DNA from: Moringa oleifera
Taxonomy: Eukaryota > Streptophyta > Magnoliopsida > Brassicales > Moringaceae
Direction of reading: 5' to 3'
Length of the DNA: 64,000 nt
Assembly: GCA_021397835.1 (NCBI GenBank)
Contig: JAJFZO010000087.1
Location: forward strand, 3,162,001-3,226,000
Positions 13,101-28,900 of this stretch are shown in pieces. Each line of letters opens with the position of its first letter. Position 1 is the first letter of the stretch. The notes below the pieces were generated by a model. That model did not search any database. It worked only from the letters and a program-made list of their open reading frames with translations, and was not told where the DNA came from. Both the position numbers and the translations under genes were made by a program.

Positions 13101-13773
13101 CTTCTCCTACAATCCAAGCAAACAGATACAGTGAAATCAGCTTCTAAAAGACAACGAAAGTATATTGATATAGAGATAGATTAGAGTAAGGAAGAAGAAA
13201 AGAACAGGAAAGAAAAAGACAAGTGCAATTAAGAGATATAGTAACCAATCATGGATGACTATCAATGGAGGTAACATTTCACGTGCTGCAGTGATCTACG
13301 TTACAAGTAAAACGAAAGAGAAAGATTCTTGACGAAACTTGTGGGAGCGGGCGATTTACAGGCCAGTGAAAACTTTCTGTTTCCAACAATTTTACATTAC
13401 AAAAAGGCAAAAAAAAAAAAAAAACCAATGAAGATTCAAACTGAAAATCCATCTCGGATTCTCATAAAAACCGCATACTTTCTCACAAATTTCACGAGCT
13501 TTCAGATTCTGGGGAGTGCCCATCGATATTGAATGGTACTTTTTCTTTTTCCCTTCTCGGTGAAAACCATGGTAAGGTATGAATATAATTAGTAATATAT
13601 ACTTCTTGATACAGTAAAAACCGTTTTTCAAAAACATAAAATAATATAAACCGAGAATCAAGGGACCCCTTGTACAGTTAGAGATTGAACAAGTTTCGGT
13701 AAGAGTGATTTACTTTTTCACGCTTCACAGGAGCTTTCATGGAGTGCTGCGTGGTCCTGACTCGGGTATTCAT
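10165..13773 (-). CDS. Leucine-zipper (MIP1-type) and DUF547 domain protein
   Basis: Eleven exons, listed 5' to 3' on the minus strand: 13773-13714, 13106-13005, 12893-12777, 12561-12306, 12221-12064, 11981-11620, 11523-11424, 11290-11231, 11045-10962, 10866-10750 and 10464-10165. All introns are GT-AG, phases agree throughout, and the sum is 572 codons including the stop (571 aa). Residues about 50-135 form a coiled coil with a heptad run ([20 protein letters not shown]), matching the plant 'ternary complex factor MIP1 leucine zipper' domain. Residues about 360-480 are DUF547, with [28 protein letters not shown] and GGHLLRA. The conserved tail [18 protein letters not shown] follows. The central part is low-complexity and polar. 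Function is unknown in plants; DUF547 shows distant resemblance to transglutaminase-like folds in the literature. No defect is visible. Confidence 0.9.
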
Positions 13774-14208
13774 CTTTTTCGTTAAATCTGCAACTCATTG
13801 ATAAACCCAATTTGAGAACAACTTCCTTACAATCACAGAGTAAGAAGCAAAGCCAACACACAACATATGCAAAATTGCCTCAAAAACAGAGTATCAGATT
13901 CAAACCTTTATAGAGAAAAGTTCATTGAAAACATATATAATCGTGGAGCTTGAATTCGTTCTCCCAGGTAAAACTAAAAGGTCTCCTCGATCACTGAGAA
14001 CAAAACAAAGAACACCTAGACAATATCATAACTCGATTCAAGCTTTACTTCATCGAAAGAAGTATCACCGACTGAATTCTGCCTACACAAGCACGCACAT
14101 GTATACATATATGATAGAAAGTTTACTGCTGCTTCTTGTGCTTCGTTAGAAGATTATTTAAAAGCAAAAGATATAGACAAGATGAGAAGAGAGTGCGTGT
14201 GTGTGTGT

Positions 14209-14212
<4 letters not shown>

Positions 14213-14241
<29 letters not shown>
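14213..14241. repeat. (GA)n microsatellite upstream of the DUF547 gene
   Basis: An uninterrupted GA dinucleotide run, CT on the gene's own strand, preceded by a GT run. It lies about 440 bases upstream of the DUF547 start codon, in the likely promoter or 5' UTR. Confidence 0.85.
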
Positions 14242-14243
<2 letters not shown>

Positions 14244-17200
14244 TTTGAAATGGTAGGCTTTTGGGTTTCCCACACTAAAAAATAAGAAAAGAAAGGCAAG
14301 CAGGCTTTGCAGAAAGGCAAATGCGCATCGTAGCGCAAGATAGCGCCGTATAGAAAGCACTCTGGCTCCTCTTGTCATCATGAGCCAACGTGAGCTCCCC
14401 TTTTATCTCTACACGTACGTGCTTTTAAATCCAGCATATTCCCCAAACTACCCCTATATTCTTCCCTAATTTGCAAGATCTTCCTGAAAATGACACGACG
14501 TTGATTAACATAAAAAAATTATTAAGCATTGACCCAAGTGAGTAATTAGGATTGGAAGAAATTAATTATGCCTTAATGCCCTGTTTGGCTTCTAAGGTAA
14601 GTTGTTTGAAAGCAAAAGCTGCTGCCCTTAATCACATGTTTGCCAACCAAACATTTTCCATTTTTTTATTTTTAAAACAATAAATTGATTATATATTAAT
14701 TAAATTCCAAACTTATGGGGTTAGGAACTTTTTTGTTATCAATTATAATCATTAACTACAACATCAGTTTAACAGTAAAAATATGAGTTTTTTTGTGACA
14801 ATAATTATTAAAAAAGGGTTAGTATGTTTGTATTTTTAAAAAAATCAAATTATTAATATGATAAATAATTATATATTTAAAATAATTAACACAATTTAAT
14901 TTAAGTTAAAATATATTAAATTAAAATTTGATTTGATTAACTTGTGTTGGCGATCAGTTGGCACTAAAAATGTACAATGAGCCTACCTCGTGCTTTTTGT
15001 CTCTCCACAAATAATAATAATAATAATAATAATAATACACCACTAATGCAGCTGAGATCTCCTTCTCCCTTTTGATTACCATAAAATCGGAGGCTTTTTT
15101 GGTAATTTTATAATTATACTTCAACCTACCACTGGTAAAACTAAAATAACCCTTTAAGAGGAAGGTTTTGTCATTTTATTTTCTGGACCAAATCTTAAAC
15201 GCAAGAGGGTGATATGTATAATTTTATTAATTTTAGAGTTATAAAAATTATGTTATTTTGATTTGTATTATATATTATGAATTTTATTTATTAAAATTAT
15301 CTTTTATAATAGTAAACATGTTGCCATGTTTATTTATTTTAATAACAATCATAATTCATTATTTTTTGAATTAATAAAAAAATTATATCTAATAATTAAT
15401 TTACGAGATTAACACATGACTTATAAATAAACATTTGCTTGCCAACAATTCAGCGGAAGTAATTTTTTTTAAAATTAAAATGAATTTATGAAAGTTAAAA
15501 AATCAAAATTCTTATCTTTTATTTGGATATATTATTTCGTGATATAGGGTTTAATTAATTAATAATATTATTAATATGATAAATATTATTTATATTACTT
15601 TTTGTAATATATACTAATTTTAAAAATATAATATTTTCATAATTCTAAATATATTAAAAAGAACATTCAATCATACTCCTACACTTAAAATTTATAAAAT
15701 TATCTTTTATGTACGTTAAATTACTCATATTTTAAATAAAAAAATAAATGAGTCATACATTTAAAATTTCATAAGAAAAATAAAAATTATAAAATTTTTT
15801 TTAATGTAATTATTTTTTAAATAAATAACTTCATGATTACATTAAAATTTAAATATTATAAAAATTCATGCCGCGTGCAATGTCTGGCTTTACTGTTACG
15901 CTTAGCTTTTATCTGAATTTGTTTATTTTTATAAACAGTGACATATACTTTTGAAACAACACCGTATGATATGAACATATAATAATTAAAATATTAATTA
16001 TATTTTATTATATATCAATGTTTATCCAATTTATGTATCTTATTATATATTTTTTATGAAAGCTAAAGTGATATGATGATATAAATACCATGGAGCGGGT
16101 GTGAATTATGATGGGCAGTGTGACAGAGGGTGACACCAAAGGAAAAGTGGATACACCTCATACTGCCACGTGGCACATGGAAGTGACCCGTTTGAGCGTT
16201 GCATCTCAATTCAATTACATTTCCATTAACGTTTAAATCACCCTTGCTGTTTGTTTAACCAAATCTTTCTTGTTTAACGCATTACTTCTTTTTTTGGTCC
16301 TCGTTAATTGACTAAACGTCGCTTCGGTTCCTTTGAAGGGCATTTTGGTCATTTCATAAAACAAGGAGACAATAACAAGTGGTTAATAATATTTATATAA
16401 TAAAGATTGGACGATGCCCATTTGGATTAATAATTGTAAAATCGAATAATGAATGAGAAAAATGGATTGATACATTATGTGACATTGACTAATTGCCCGA
16501 TTGATTAAACACGATTTTGTCAAAGCACCAATGTCCCTTCCTCCGTGCACGGAAAGGTTTACCAATCTATGGAAGACAATCAAAAAATCAATTAGTACCC
16601 ACTTCATATAATATATGATATCTTTTAGATTATGATAATGATGCAAATTAGATTGATTTTAGCTTGCATTTTGTCGCTTTAGTTAGTTTGCTTGTCGGTC
16701 CGACATATTATAATGAAATATAATCAAGCAATTATGGTTAGTTGTATGAGTGATTAGTGTTCATCTATGATACTAATTAATGGGTCATAGGTGGGGGAAA
16801 GATTAGATTAGTGGTTTCTTTTGTTCAAATTAAATACGAAGATATTTCCGAAGAAATGTCTCATTCTATAGACCAATATGGTATGCCAAACCAACCAAAC
16901 GATAATGTTTATGACACACCAAAGAATAGCAATTAATTTATTTCTTTTAAAAGATTTTCTAATTAAATTATTAATCTGAAGTTGAATTTACAGTTAAGAT
17001 TACTTAATACCACAACATAATTGTTCTTAATTTTCAAAAAATAGGTAAATTTTGTACAAAAATAATTTAATAAATTTTCTTTAAATATGAAACCATGTAA
17101 AATTTAGGTGAAAATAAACACCTACAATAATTAAAATTAGAATATAAATAATAATAACAATAAATTACAGAAATCAAAGTAAAAAAAAAAATAAGTAAAG

Positions 17201-18527
17201 TTTACAGACGTGTAATAGAAAAATAGTTTCTTGCTCGATCGAGGAATAAAATAATTAAGATTATTTTTTAATTTTTTAATATATTTTACATTTTTAAGAT
17301 TTTAGAAAGTGAATCAATCACGTTAATTATAAATTTATTTTTTTGACATAATACAAATCTAGTCACATTTTTTAATAAAATATTTTATAAAATTAATTTA
17401 AAATTAATTTATAATATTATAAAAATACAAGATAATACAGTTCAAAATAAATAATACTTTATACAGATAAAATATAAAAATAAAATAATTATAAGATAAA
17501 AATAAAACTAGTTAAATATAATTAATAACAAATATAAATAAATTGAATAAAATAAAAAATTAAAATGAAAATATGAAGTTACAATTCTATCTCAACAGAA
17601 AAAATTATTAACTAATACAGAAATAATATTGAAAAATTGGTCTCATTACATAAAATAAAAGTATTTTCTTGATAGAAAACTAGTGATGCCACCGTATATT
17701 AAAATGTGAAAGGTAATGACATCCTGTTTTGTCTCTTCTTTTAAAAATCTGTTCATTTGTCTTTTCTCTTGCATCATTAATTTTGTTTTTAATATGATCA
17801 CTCAACTATATTACTTTTCATGTTAAAAGTATGGTAGACAAATTTAGAATAACTCGATGCAAGATTCTTCTTTTATCTTTCCGTTTTACCAAAAATAACC
17901 TTGATCAAAGAAAAAAATCAATAAAAATAAAATAAAATAAAATAAAAAGCTTTTTTGTTTGTTATAGTAAGATCAACAAATAGGTTGATGCAAATTCTTT
18001 TCTTTAATATTAGCCATAAAACAACGCAACGTATCACCGAATTGGAAAACATCAAGGAAACCGTAATTAGATGGAATGGTAACTAAACTTATGTCGTATT
18101 AGAAGAATGAGTAAGTCATCGATATAAAATTAGTCATGGATATGTATTTTAAAACAAGACTGTTTGGTCCTAAGGAGGAGCAACATCTCTTTGCCTTATT
18201 TGTGGATGGTTTCACTTAACATGCTTTAACAATGTAGGAGACAAATTTTTGGATATGCATTTGATTTTGTGCAAAACAAGACAGGACACTAGAAACCCAC
18301 TTCATACTTAGTATCCCTAGTTGAAAAGTCAGTCACAATACCAAATTAACCTCCTTATTGACTATGCCTTAATTAGGACTATTACCTAATGTGTTCTGCA
18401 AGAAAATTAAAGATGAGTGTTGGGCATATATAATAAGCTTATACAATAGCATTCCAAGTGAAGTCATGCATTCATGCATGAATATCAACAGCATGGTCTG
18501 TCCTGAATTATAAAGAGAGGAGTTGAA

Positions 18528-18549
18528 GGGGGGGGGGGGGGGGGGGGGG
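18528..18549 (+). repeat. Poly-G tract of 22
   Basis: Twenty-two consecutive G bases in AT-rich surroundings. Such homopolymers are rare in plant genomes and error-prone in sequencing, so the exact length is uncertain. Confidence 0.9.
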
Positions 18550-19066
18550 AATGATTCATGGGGACATGAATATCTGACCCTCCACCAGAGACCTACCTTT
18601 TCTTAGACCTTAAAACATTGAATCTGCAGGGGTTTTTGATGATGGTACTGCTAAGGATTCCATTATGGTCACCTGCCCCACAAATTAACCCATTTTTACC
18701 TTTATTTTTTTTTGCAGTTTTTCTTAAAGAAAGATAGGGTACCCCAGACAATGTCTTTCTTCTAGGATCCAAGTGGGCTTTACAGCCTTAAACAGTGGGG
18801 ATGAAGATTGGAAGCCTCATGCTCCTAAAATCATTGTACCCTCTTTCACTCTAAAGCTAATTTTTCTAATACTTTTTTAGGCCTTTAACCTTTTTCTTGG
18901 ATCAGCCCTCTTGGTTTCAGGACATCATCTGTCACACTCCATGTTTTTATGCATTGGAAATTGCACTAAATTCTATACTAATCATCATTTTCAATGTGGT
19001 TTAAAGCCTTATATCAAAATCGGTCACTTTCCTTATGCAATGTAATCATAATCATTAGATTTTGAC

Positions 19067-19118
19067 ACATATATATATATATATATGAATAAATAAATAA
19101 ATAAATAAGAAGAAGAAG
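19067..19118. repeat. Compound microsatellite (AT)n-(AATA)n-(GAA)n
   Basis: Consecutive runs of AT, then AATA, then GAA units are directly visible. Confidence 0.85.
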
Positions 19119-21106
19119 GGGACAGGCTTTGGATTTGTGGAGTCCAGATGATAAAAAGGGCAAAAAGCAGCTACATGCTAAAAGCTCTCTCTTTTACATT
19201 CTTTAGCGGCAGCAATCAAAGCCCTCTTCATTTTTACTTTATCTTCATCTTTTTCTACTGTCTCCACACTGTCACATTTTGACAGTCACTCACTCACATC
19301 TCTTCTATTATTCAATTACACAGCTTAATCATAATCCTTTCATGGATAAAAGCAAGGTTAAGATTTTGTCTTTGTCGAATTGATAATTTACTATATTAAT
19401 ATAAACAATAAATAAAAAATTTCAAAATATCTATAAATAAAACATGATTGATTAAATATAATCAAATTAAATTTTATTAAAAAGTTAAAAATTAAAGATA
19501 ATTTAAATTTAAAATTTAAAACTGTAATTTTTTATAAATGTAAAAAAATTAAAGCTAATATAATTAAAATTTTTAAAATTTTTTAGCATTGAAAATACTT
19601 TTTTAAAAATGTTGCTACTAAAAAATTAAAAAACTCACAATAAATAATTTATAAGTCAAAGATTATTCAAAATTATGTATGAACCTAAAATGAAGTTTAA
19701 AATTTATTACGAATTATTTTGTTAGTTATTTTAAAAGTAAAAATATTTAATTTTTTTATAATAATTTAAATTAAAATTTAATGTGACTATTTTTCATCAA
19801 TCAAGTTTTTTTGGAGTGGGTCTCAAGTTAATGATAAAGACTAAAAGAAAGAGTAATATTTGAGGTTTAAATAATATTTATTTTATTAAATTTTTATGCA
19901 TCATTATTTAATCAAAAATTTAATAAAACATAGAAAATCTTGATCTCATGTAAAAACCCACATACCTAAAAAAAGAAAAAAAATGAAAAACTTCCTAAAT
20001 TAATTTTGAGTAATGAAATGGGTTTGATTTTAGCAAAGTTAATTAAATGGGTTGGCTGTGAATTTAGATTTGGGTAAAATAATAAGAAACAAAGGTTAAG
20101 AGAGATGTCCCCATCGCTAGGTTACCTGTTAGACTTGCCAATTGGGTTGCCAGCTGGCTTTTGTGGCCACTGTCTGCCTTGCAGTGCTTTTGTCTTCGAT
20201 CACAAGACAGGCTATCTACTGCTCCCACACATTAACTTCCACTTATGCATAATGTATCTTTGTTGTTCACAAGACATTAATAAGCAAATTATCTTTGCCA
20301 TTCCTTACTTGCTTTATGCCTATGGTCCCAAAAAACCATAGAAAATAATAAAATAAATAATTAAATATATATTTCATTAATTTTTTTTACATTAACATCA
20401 TGAATTATATATATATTATTTTAAAAAAATTATCAATACATCACATAAAAAAAATCTGAATCCCTTAAGTTTTATGAGAGAAGTAATGAGCTTAGGTGTT
20501 TTCTTCCGTGGCCTATTCCACTAGTGTGACTTTAATTCAACTGAATGAAGCGAATGTGATTTTTGTTATTAATTTAATTATTCATTCCATATATTTTTTA
20601 AAATACTAAATTAATTTCACAAATAGGATTTTAAAAAAGAAACACAAAATATCCTTAAAAACCCATAAACAAAACTGAAAAGCATTTTGTTCTAATTAAA
20701 TGAAATTAACCCAAACAGGGGCCTTTGTAAGAACAGGGCAATTATTTCTTTTACTGCATCTTGTGTTCAACAATCCTATCCATCAAACAGAAGACAACAT
20801 TGCAAGATTTTTTTGAATTTGAAACTGTCACGTTGCACGTTTATTAAATCCAATTGAAGAAATTCACTCCATTTTGTAGAAACTGCAAGATTCATGCGCC
20901 CTGAATCAAGTGAGAACCTAATAATGTTCTAATATTCTGAAGTATTGGGGTTTTTAGTAGGATCGGGTAAACTTGACCCGTCAATAAATAAAAACCAGTT
21001 TAGGATTCAGCCCATTGAAAATTCTGAGTAATAAGGTGACCGGGCCGGCCCGTCCGATTGATGAATCCATGGGGGATTAAATGAAAAATGAAAAACATAA
21101 TGAATA

Positions 21107-21131
21107 TGCGGTGAGCGTGGATCGAACACGC

Positions 21132-21174
<43 letters not shown>

Positions 21175-21179
21175 CCCGC
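21107..21179 (-). tRNA. tRNA-Phe (anticodon GAA)
   Basis: A 73-base cloverleaf reads from 21179 down to 21107. The acceptor stem GCGGGGA pairs with TCACCGC. The D-loop A box is GCTCAGTTGGGAGAGC, the anticodon loop CTGAAGA carries GAA, and the T-arm B box is GTTCGATCC. The discriminator base is A. There is no intron. A run of T bases just downstream on the minus strand (near 21096) would serve as the Pol III terminator. CCA is not encoded, as expected for a nuclear gene. The sequence fits the plant nuclear type rather than an organellar insertion. Confidence 0.96.
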
Positions 21180-23620
<2,441 letters not shown>

Positions 23621-23639
23621 AGAAAGAAGAATTAGAGTT

Positions 23640-23646
<7 letters not shown>

Positions 23647-23684
<38 letters not shown>
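23647..23684 (+). repeat. (GA)n microsatellite in the carboxypeptidase 3' UTR
   Basis: A GA run of about 19 units starts 27 bases after the stop codon of the carboxypeptidase-like gene. It is probably inside its 3' UTR and likely polymorphic. Confidence 0.9.
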
Positions 23685-23687
<3 letters not shown>

Positions 23688-24839
23688 TGAGTACAGTGGT
23701 TTTGATGTGTTATGAGTTTATGCGAGTTGAATCATATCATGATATGAAGGACTAGGAAAGTTCCTGCAAATGTAGGATTCTGTGGGTAAGGTTCTGTTTA
23801 CACATTACTACAAAGCTTCACCTAGATGCAGAAACATTAGACGGGACAGCTAATTCAGCACAACAATTTTGAAAAGCTGGATCCCGCTTAGGGCATCTTT
23901 AAAAATGCGCCAAATAGTCATTTGGGTATTAAATTACCACTAACAAAGCAATATATTACTTATTTCAAAAATATTATTTTAGTATAGTGAATAATGCAAC
24001 ATCACATTAATTTTTATTTTTATTATAATTAAAAATTAAATATATAAATTATTCTTAAATATATTAAATGATTTTTAAAAAATATTTATATTTAATACAA
24101 TACAATATAATTTATTTATATATTATTTAATAATATTGTTAATAATATAATTTACACTAATTTAATTTAATAAATTAAAAAATAAAAATAATATTAAAAT
24201 ACTCTGAAAACATTTTTTTAAACATCAAAATGATATCAATTTTAGTGTTAAAGAGTCAAAGATGCTCGACAGGATGGGGGGGAATATAATAAACACAAAA
24301 CAACAGCAGAAGAGCCGTACGGCTGGAATGCTAAAGTAGCCTTCTTTAACCTCATTATAAGCATTATTTTAGCAAACTTTAGAGACCAATTTGCATACAT
24401 TATGACGAAAATTGTGATTACCAAGCATCAGTCTTTTCTTTCTGAGCGCCGCCACTGAAAGATTCAAGTGGACCACTGAAACCAATGTACAATTTAAAAG
24501 CTTCACACGTTATAAAATCTACATATACATGCACATAAGAAACTTGAGCAGGGGATATATGATGTCGAAAAGCGAGTTGATCAAAGGGGCTATAATCTTG
24601 TCATGCGGGCGCTTGGGTGCAATCATATAATATATATACAGATCTTTATTCATATGTTTGGCCCATTGACTAGGTTGGCCCCGGTGAGAATTCATGAGAT
24701 CTGTTTAAGCTCCTTGAGCTTGTTTGAAGTCTGAAAAGGATGAACTCCCCAGATTTTCTGGCGTACTAAAAATGGGCATCTGAATGTACGAGCATTCCCC
24801 ACCAAAATTACATACACTTCCTAACTAAACCCTTGTTTT
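23685..24839. other. Intergenic region between the carboxypeptidase gene and a copia fragment
   Basis: The first few hundred bases are probably the 3' end of the carboxypeptidase transcript. 23930-24230 is very AT-rich. No gene is recognisable. Confidence 0.45.
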
Positions 24840-25410
24840 CTATTCAACCCAACATATTCGGCACTTGTTTTGCTTGTGATATACATTTCAAAGTCGCAAA
24901 ATTAGATCCTAAATCACTAAAAATGTATTTTTTTTTTTGTGCTCCCATCTTCAAAAAGGATATTGATGTTATTGTCTTGATCTTGATCAAATATCTTAGG
25001 TGAGTTGATGTTACCATCTTTGAAAACACTTGTTTCTTTCTTCCATCTTCAATTGTTGTGGAAGAGGATGATGATCTCTTAGTCTACATGTCACATCTAC
25101 TTGCTCATTCAAGGCCTATTCCTCTTACACTAGCTATACTTCAGGTCTATTCCTGACGCCAAGCTCCTCTTGATACATTTCCTACTCCAACATCTTTGTC
25201 ATTAGATTCAATCTTGAGTGATGATCTTCCTATCACTTTACATAGAGGTAAACGGCAATGTACTTATCTATTTCTACTTCTGTTTCTTATATCCACTTGT
25301 CACCTTTCTCTTGTTCGTTTATTGCATCTCTTGATTCCATCTCTATTCCAAATTTGTTCATGAAACCATATCTCATCCCAAATGGCACAAAGCAATGATA
25401 AAGTAAAGTA
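24840..25410 (+). mobile_element. Decayed Ty1-copia retrotransposon fragment (integrase-RT linker)
   Basis: Translating the plus strand in shifting frames gives consecutive copia polyprotein blocks in the right order: a KLDPKSLK-type segment near 24893, VDVTIFENTCFF near 25002, then LPITLHRGKRQCTY near 25228. After a frame change come SCSFIASLDSISIPN near 25310 and HETISHPKWHKAMIK near 25362. These match the region between integrase and reverse transcriptase in plant Copia elements. At least two frameshifts and a stop at 25404 show it is dead. No LTR or catalytic RT domain is visible nearby, so it is an internal fragment. Confidence 0.72.
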
Positions 25411-25944
25411 ACCATGATTTCAGCTTAATAAGACAACACCCTAGTGGTCAGCATTTCAAAGAAGTTATCAAGATGCATGCATTTTTCATGAAGTCACATG
25501 GCAGACATTGAGTTATATGTCAAATTGAACTTAGATTAAGAAAATGTACATACAGGTTGAGAAGCTTTCTTTCTGCAAGATCATCTAAATAGCCTTTTTC
25601 CTAAGGAAGAAAGGCAGTCTGCCACCAAGATATGAGACCACCAAAAAGTAGAAATTTTGAGACCTTTTTTGTTCAGCTGTTTGCAACTTTCACACCCTTT
25701 TGTCAAATTCCAATCTTTTCATCTTGTTGCAACTGATGTGTGCAGAGATACAAGCTCTCTTGGATTTTGAGGCACAACCTCAATCTTGGCCCAGTTAATC
25801 TTTGTCAGCCTGTCAAAAGCCTGGAAGGAAACTAAAGAAAAACCAATAGGTTCATGCTCAATTGAAGAAAATATGACATGGACATGGTATTCTGTATGCA
25901 GTAATAGTGACAAGGATGAAAAGCCACCTAAATAATTTCAGCTA
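25411..25944. other. 3' flank of the uroporphyrinogen-III synthase gene
   Basis: Non-coding sequence downstream of the minus-strand UROS stop codon; it probably contains the 3' UTR. No other feature is recognisable. Confidence 0.45.
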
Positions 25945-28900
25945 CTATAAGTGGTCATGTGCTTTCAGGGCTTGAAGGATGCTATCAACCCACCTGCCAC
26001 CCAAAATAGGATCCAAATTACCAAATGGAAAAAGAAGAAGGAAAAAGAAAAACCCTCAAAATAAGGTGAGGTTCAGAATGCATCATCCAATTTGAAATTG
26101 AATATACATCTCTATAATAGTGCACTGTTAAAACTAACACATAGTTGATAACAATGTAATGGTTTGCAACAAGCCTTAATGGAATTATTATACCAAAGCC
26201 ACTTCACATAGAAGAACAACCAGAGAAAAAGTGTTGAATGAGTGAGGATTACCCTTCAAGACTGGGTTGTGTTGGGTAGTATACATTCGTCAAACCTAAT
26301 CTTTTTGCAGCTGAAGCAGTTGTCTCACCGATACAAGCAATTGAATTATTCCACCTCTCCGATTCAGAGACAAAATTTACCCAGGCACTGTAGCAACACA
26401 AATGTTATACAGTAGATAAGCCAAAACCAAGTCTAAAACCCCCCAACACCCACCGCTGCCCGTGAACCCCAAAAAAAAAAAAAGACTGACCTCTTCCCAT
26501 CAACAAGAATTGAGAAGAGGGATAAGCACAATGATAAAGACAACTACATTTAGGTAGCAAAAGCATCAAATTCCAGATTATGATTATCATCAAGATCACA
26601 CAAAAGGTCAATCAGTCCACTGTCCCCTGATGACCTGGACCACAGTTTGGTAGTAAATCTACAGAAGATTGATTGGACTTGCAGAGTCAAGAGCTCAAGA
26701 CCAAAATGCTCATTTAAAGATATAAGAGCTTTCAGTACAATCGCCAAGAAGAAAATAGTCACAAGTCACATGGAACTGCAACAGACCACTTACTGGACTG
26801 CAGAAGGTGAAGCAACGGCAACAACAGGAGCAGAAAGTGCCTGCTGCAAAAGCATCTGATCAACATGCTGAACAGGAACCTGGAAAAATTATTAAAAATC
26901 AGAGGCTAACGGCTACAACTTATGTGACGCAATTTAAGACCCTCCCTTATTGGGGCCTATGTGGAAAAGGCTACCATTAACACAATAATACAGACTAAAC
27001 ATGAGAGGATACATATTCAAATGAGAAATACATAATGCAACTGAATGAGGAGAACATGTTGAACATGATAACCTAGGGTAAGGTGACATGAAGCTTGATA
27101 TCTTCCTAGTTAAACAAGGTTAGAAAACCCACAACGGCATGACAATCATACAAAAGCTCTAATCATGGAATTAACTTACCGTCGTGTATGTATTCAACCT
27201 AACAACCTCAAATCCACGACTTGACAAGCCTTCCTCTGCAACACATATGCCCGAAGAGCTACTCAAGATTATTTCTCATTACTTCTTACATATATAGAGA
27301 CTTGAGAACTTCAAGTATGTCAATTGAAACATGAAATTGCACAACTATTATGAGCTCCACATGGTTTCCTTTTGAATGCCAGGACAGTAGCAAAAGAAAT
27401 TTATGGGTAAAGAAGATGTAGGAAAATAACATTTTGTGAAGGTTGACTAGCATCAAACCAAATAGTTGATGACTGGTTTTCAACAGTATACTGAAGCTAA
27501 AACCAAATATTTTCCCCATTTCATGAAATCATGAAAACGTGCAACCAATATTGAACACAATGGTCAAGAATGGATTATAGGATTATAGGATGAATGAGCC
27601 CTGAATATGTGTAGAATGGTAAGGGGCAGGGTAAATCAATCACGCTTCTGATCAATAACTGGACAACAAACATAAATTTCTCACATTAAAAATTAGAAAG
27701 TGCAAAAGAGAAACTGGACTGAACTGAAAGTTCCCATAACTACATATGTAAACTTTATACAACCTCATTTTGTCACCAACTACTACAGCTTTAAACATTG
27801 AATTTATCATGCATACTTAGCCTAATATTTCACTGAGAAAAATTAGCCAGGTTAGTATTCATCTTTTATTAGAGAAACACACAAATTACAGAAATTTTGG
27901 AATCACATCGAGGAAACTGAACAATGTCATTTGACATACCAATCTCATTGCTTGCTCTCAAAGAGGCGGGATATAAAACAGTGGATCTTTTATTACCATT
28001 CTTTGGAAGCTCTGCAGCCAACACTTGACCTGTTGCTGAAACATGGGAAAAAATCATAATATAAATAAATCAACCAAAGAAAATATCACTTTTTTTTTTA
28101 TTGGAAGCAAAATAATGTTTATGAATTAATTACAAACGGCACAGAGGATGCCACCCATGTACATATGAAAGTAAGGACACCTATGAACTATACAAATTTT
28201 CATTTGGAAAAGACTTTTTTATCCAAAGCTTTAGAGTGTGAATCCATCTATCTCTAACCATCACAAAGGGTGTTCTCACCCCTGCAAACAGCCTCTGATT
28301 CCTGCTCTCCCACACTAACCAAGAGGCACCAATGCCGTAAGTTCTCAATGAAAATATCATAACAAAGCTTCCAAAAAAAAAAAAAGGCTAAATAGAGGCC
28401 AACCTCAAAATTTACTAGTATAACAGCCACTCAATTAATCATTTACAAAGGAAATATGATACTAGCTTTATAAGCTTTCCCCCAGAATTCTCCAAAGTGG
28501 TAAAAACATGTGAACATGCAGTGAAACCTGCATACCAATGCAGCAACTAGCAAAGTATATACCACAAAATCAAGTGCCAGATTTATCATGGTAATGTCTC
28601 TGAATTTTTTTTTTCTGGGGATAACCAAGATATCCGACGAGGGAATCCAACTAGCGGATGGGAAATCCATCCTCCTCGGGGCCCTAATTAATGATCAGTA
28701 AAGCCTCCAGTCCAAAATACAACATAAAAAACTTTGCAAATTTAAATATTAGCACAATAATAAAACTCATGTTTTATCTTCCAATTCAATGGCAAGAAAG
28801 CTTCTCAACCTAAATAGTTGTAAGTTTTCTTGCTGAACCAACGGTTTGATAAATGATAATAGGCAGAAATAGAATTAGTTGATTATTTCGTCCATGTCTG

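Larger units (their letters stand above)
13774..21106. other. Long AT-rich intergenic region
   Basis: 13774-14400 is the presumed 5' UTR and promoter of the DUF547 gene and includes a (GA)n microsatellite near 14213-14241. From 14500 to 21100 no protein family is recognisable. There is a TAA/ATA microsatellite near 15010, an ACGTG-type ABRE-like site in CCACGTGGCAC near 16167, RY-like CATGCA/TGCATG motifs near 18466-18481, a poly-G run at 18528-18549, and a compound TA/TAAA/GAA microsatellite near 19067-19118. A moderately GC-rich patch at 20105-20341 is open for 78 codons but not recognisable. I could not identify a microRNA precursor. Confidence 0.45.

Noticed and set aside
14123..14381. 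Minus-strand frames rich in Ser-Leu repeats
   Set aside because: They are produced by the GA/CT microsatellite and have no other coding signal.
20105..20341. 78-codon plus-strand frame in a GC-richer patch
   Set aside because: Cys/Leu-rich translation without a known motif or start context; it may be chance, so no gene was called.
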